Source: Bacteroidales bacterium
GTDB lineage: Bacteria; Bacteroidota; Bacteroidia; Bacteroidales; F082
Reading direction: 5' to 3'
Assembly (NCBI GenBank): GCA_017466405.1
Contig: JAFTUF010000058.1
Span: 1 to 64,000 of the forward strand
DNA: 64,000 nucleotides
Under the pieces are notes generated by a model. The model did not search any database and was not told the origin of the DNA. It was given only the letters and a program-made list of their open reading frames with translations. The translations under genes and the position numbers were made by a program. Below are positions 61,986-64,000 of the stretch, piece after piece (the stretch's first letter is position 1; each line of letters starts with the position of its first letter).

Positions 61986-62600
61986 CTATGCTCCTATTCG
62001 ACTTTCATAATCGTCCTTTACATATTCGTAAAAATTAGCCATCGTCATTGACATATAAGGAACAACCCAAAACATAGCGATGCCAAGTGTAATAATACCG
62101 AGCAAAATCCATCCAATAAATGAAAGCATTAAGCAGAATAACTCCCATTTATGTCCATCCATCATTGCCATACTTCTTTCGATAGCAGCATTATTTTTCA
62201 TCTCAGGATTATCTCTCATGATATAATAAATCTGGCTATATGAAAAACCTTTTATAATACCAGGTACTATCAGCAAAAGCGTCCACAGAAAAATATAAAG
62301 TGCCATCAATAAAGAAGTTGCCAATACACGACCATAATCTCTAAAACCGTCAAATAATCCTTCAACCTTAACTTTTTCACCTGTACGTTCAAAACCAAGA
62401 ATTGACACGTCATAGCCATATTGCAAATGAAAAGCGACAAATATTGATAACAACAAACTCGCAACACCCGATGCCATACTAACAGCATTTATTACACATG
62501 CAATTAGAACATACACTAACGTAAACAACACTACTTGCGTCCAATTACCAGAAAGCTGTAACCAAGCAGCATTTCTGAAAAATTTTGCATTCTTTTCCAT
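61986..62600 (-). CDS. DUF975-type integral membrane protein, 204 aa
   Basis: Starts at the ATG at 62600 (EKNAKFFRNAAWLQLSGNW), the family-like N-terminus; an upstream in-frame ATG at 62666 would add 22 residues without a matching start. Six hydrophobic segments are visible (for example VVLFTLVYVLIACVINAVSM, FLWTLLLIVPGIIKGFSYSQ, GIITLGIAMFWVVPYMSMTM). The GIIKGFSYSQIYYIMRDNPEM segment is the DUF975 signature. Function unknown. Just upstream of the lipoprotein gene (7 bp), hence probably one transcript. Confidence 0.82.
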   Translation of the reverse strand: MEKNAKFFRNAAWLQLSGNWTQVVLFTLVYVLIACVINAVSMASGVASLLLSIFVAFHLQYGYDVSILGFERTGEKVKVEGLFDGFRDYGRVLATSLLMALYIFLWTLLLIVPGIIKGFSYSQIYYIMRDNPEMKNNAAIERSMAMMDGHKWELFCLMLSFIGWILLGIITLGIAMFWVVPYMSMTMANFYEYVKDDYESRIGA

Positions 62601-62797
62601 AATCATTGATTTATTAATTGAATAAGGTTCCCAAATACATCTCATCAGCACATAGTCGGAACCCATTTAAAACCATTGCTGATAACCATAACCTTTTATC
62701 GATTAATCACCGACATTGCAAATGTATAAAATCATATCAACATTTCCTAAAATATTTTAATAAAAATAATACACCAAAAAATCCGTTGTCTATTGAC

Positions 62798-62838
62798 AAA
62801 AAAAGAGCTCTTATTTCTAAGAGCTCTCTATCCTTTAG
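62798..62838 (-). terminator. Terminator of gapA
   Basis: Arms AGAGCTCTTA (62804-62813) and TAAGAGCTCT (62818-62827), perfect 10 bp, with a T run on the minus strand. CTTTAGTC words (62828-62860) lie between stop codon and hairpin, as at 29618. Confidence 0.88.
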
Positions 62839-62865
62839 TCATTCAACTTTAGACTTTCGCCATTA

Positions 62866-63903
<1,038 letters not shown>

Positions 63904-63957
63904 TTAATACTGATCTAAAAAACGATATATGCGAACGAATAGTTCAAAAATTAACCT

Positions 63958-63966
63958 GCAAATTTA
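63958..63966 (-). promoter_or_regulatory. Promoter of gapA
   Basis: Minus-strand TAAATTTGC, leader about 70 nt. Confidence 0.55.
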
Positions 63967-64000
63967 CATTTATTTTTCTAATAATGATATTCTGTACAAA

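Overview
The window reads as a chromosome segment of a low-GC Bacteroidota bacterium, most likely a host-associated Bacteroidales. The evidence is the promoter grammar (-7 TAnnTTTG(C), often with a TTG/TTTG about 19-22 bp upstream), the porG-uppS-bamA-ompH-ompH gene order, several very large secreted proteins with type IX secretion (T9SS) C-terminal sorting domains, a sphingolipid-type serine palmitoyltransferase, DUF3244 and TPR-HTH proteins, and typical Bacteroidota versions of infB, nusA, lgt and gapA. The code is standard: TAA, TGA and TAG all end normal genes here (TAG at 24148, 60704 and 61986). No rRNA, CRISPR array, insertion sequence or prophage was seen.

Layout. 1-5030: ferredoxin; a marR-SDR-serine palmitoyltransferase operon on the minus strand, divergent from an SDR-VOC pair, probably a sphingolipid locus. 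5035-10307: an orphan gene, a small secreted protein, and a T9SS cargo gene with an Omp28-like domain that is broken by an in-frame amber codon. 10442-20372: a minus-strand envelope block (dprA, rsgA, BamA-like barrel, nadK, porG, uppS, bamA, two ompH). 20548-23813: glycosyltransferase, lgt, YhcG-type nuclease. 24148-29478: lipoprotein and T9SS cargo pair, then a DUF3244 secreted protein divergent from a membrane-spanning TPR/HTH regulator. 29669-38106: DUF2723 membrane protein, tRNA-Gln, rimP-nusA-infB. 38550-50026: two paralogous T9SS adhesins, one of 2935 residues with at least seven gingipain/HagA-like cleaved-adhesin (J) domains. 50117-52524: thioredoxin, peroxiredoxin and OxyR. 52832-64000: DUF4143 ATPase, transglutaminase lipoprotein, purA, rel, a repeat lipoprotein, DUF975 protein, gapA.

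How it fits together: the cargo genes (6441, 24148, 38550, 47567) need the T9SS, of which PorG is encoded here next to the BAM and periplasmic chaperone genes that build outer-membrane barrels; Lgt matures the several lipoproteins. Peroxiredoxin and OxyR share a divergent control region.

The most unusual structure is not a gene. Intergenic DNA is filled with arrays of short 'words' (6-9 bp, tandem or inverted). At least a dozen unrelated word families occur, several of them at two to five distant loci. Many begin at or contain the stop codon of the upstream gene, two have entered coding sequence, and one sits in the oxyR leader. A second candidate novelty is a composite TTACACT operator, present twice between the DUF3244 gene and the TPR/HTH regulator.
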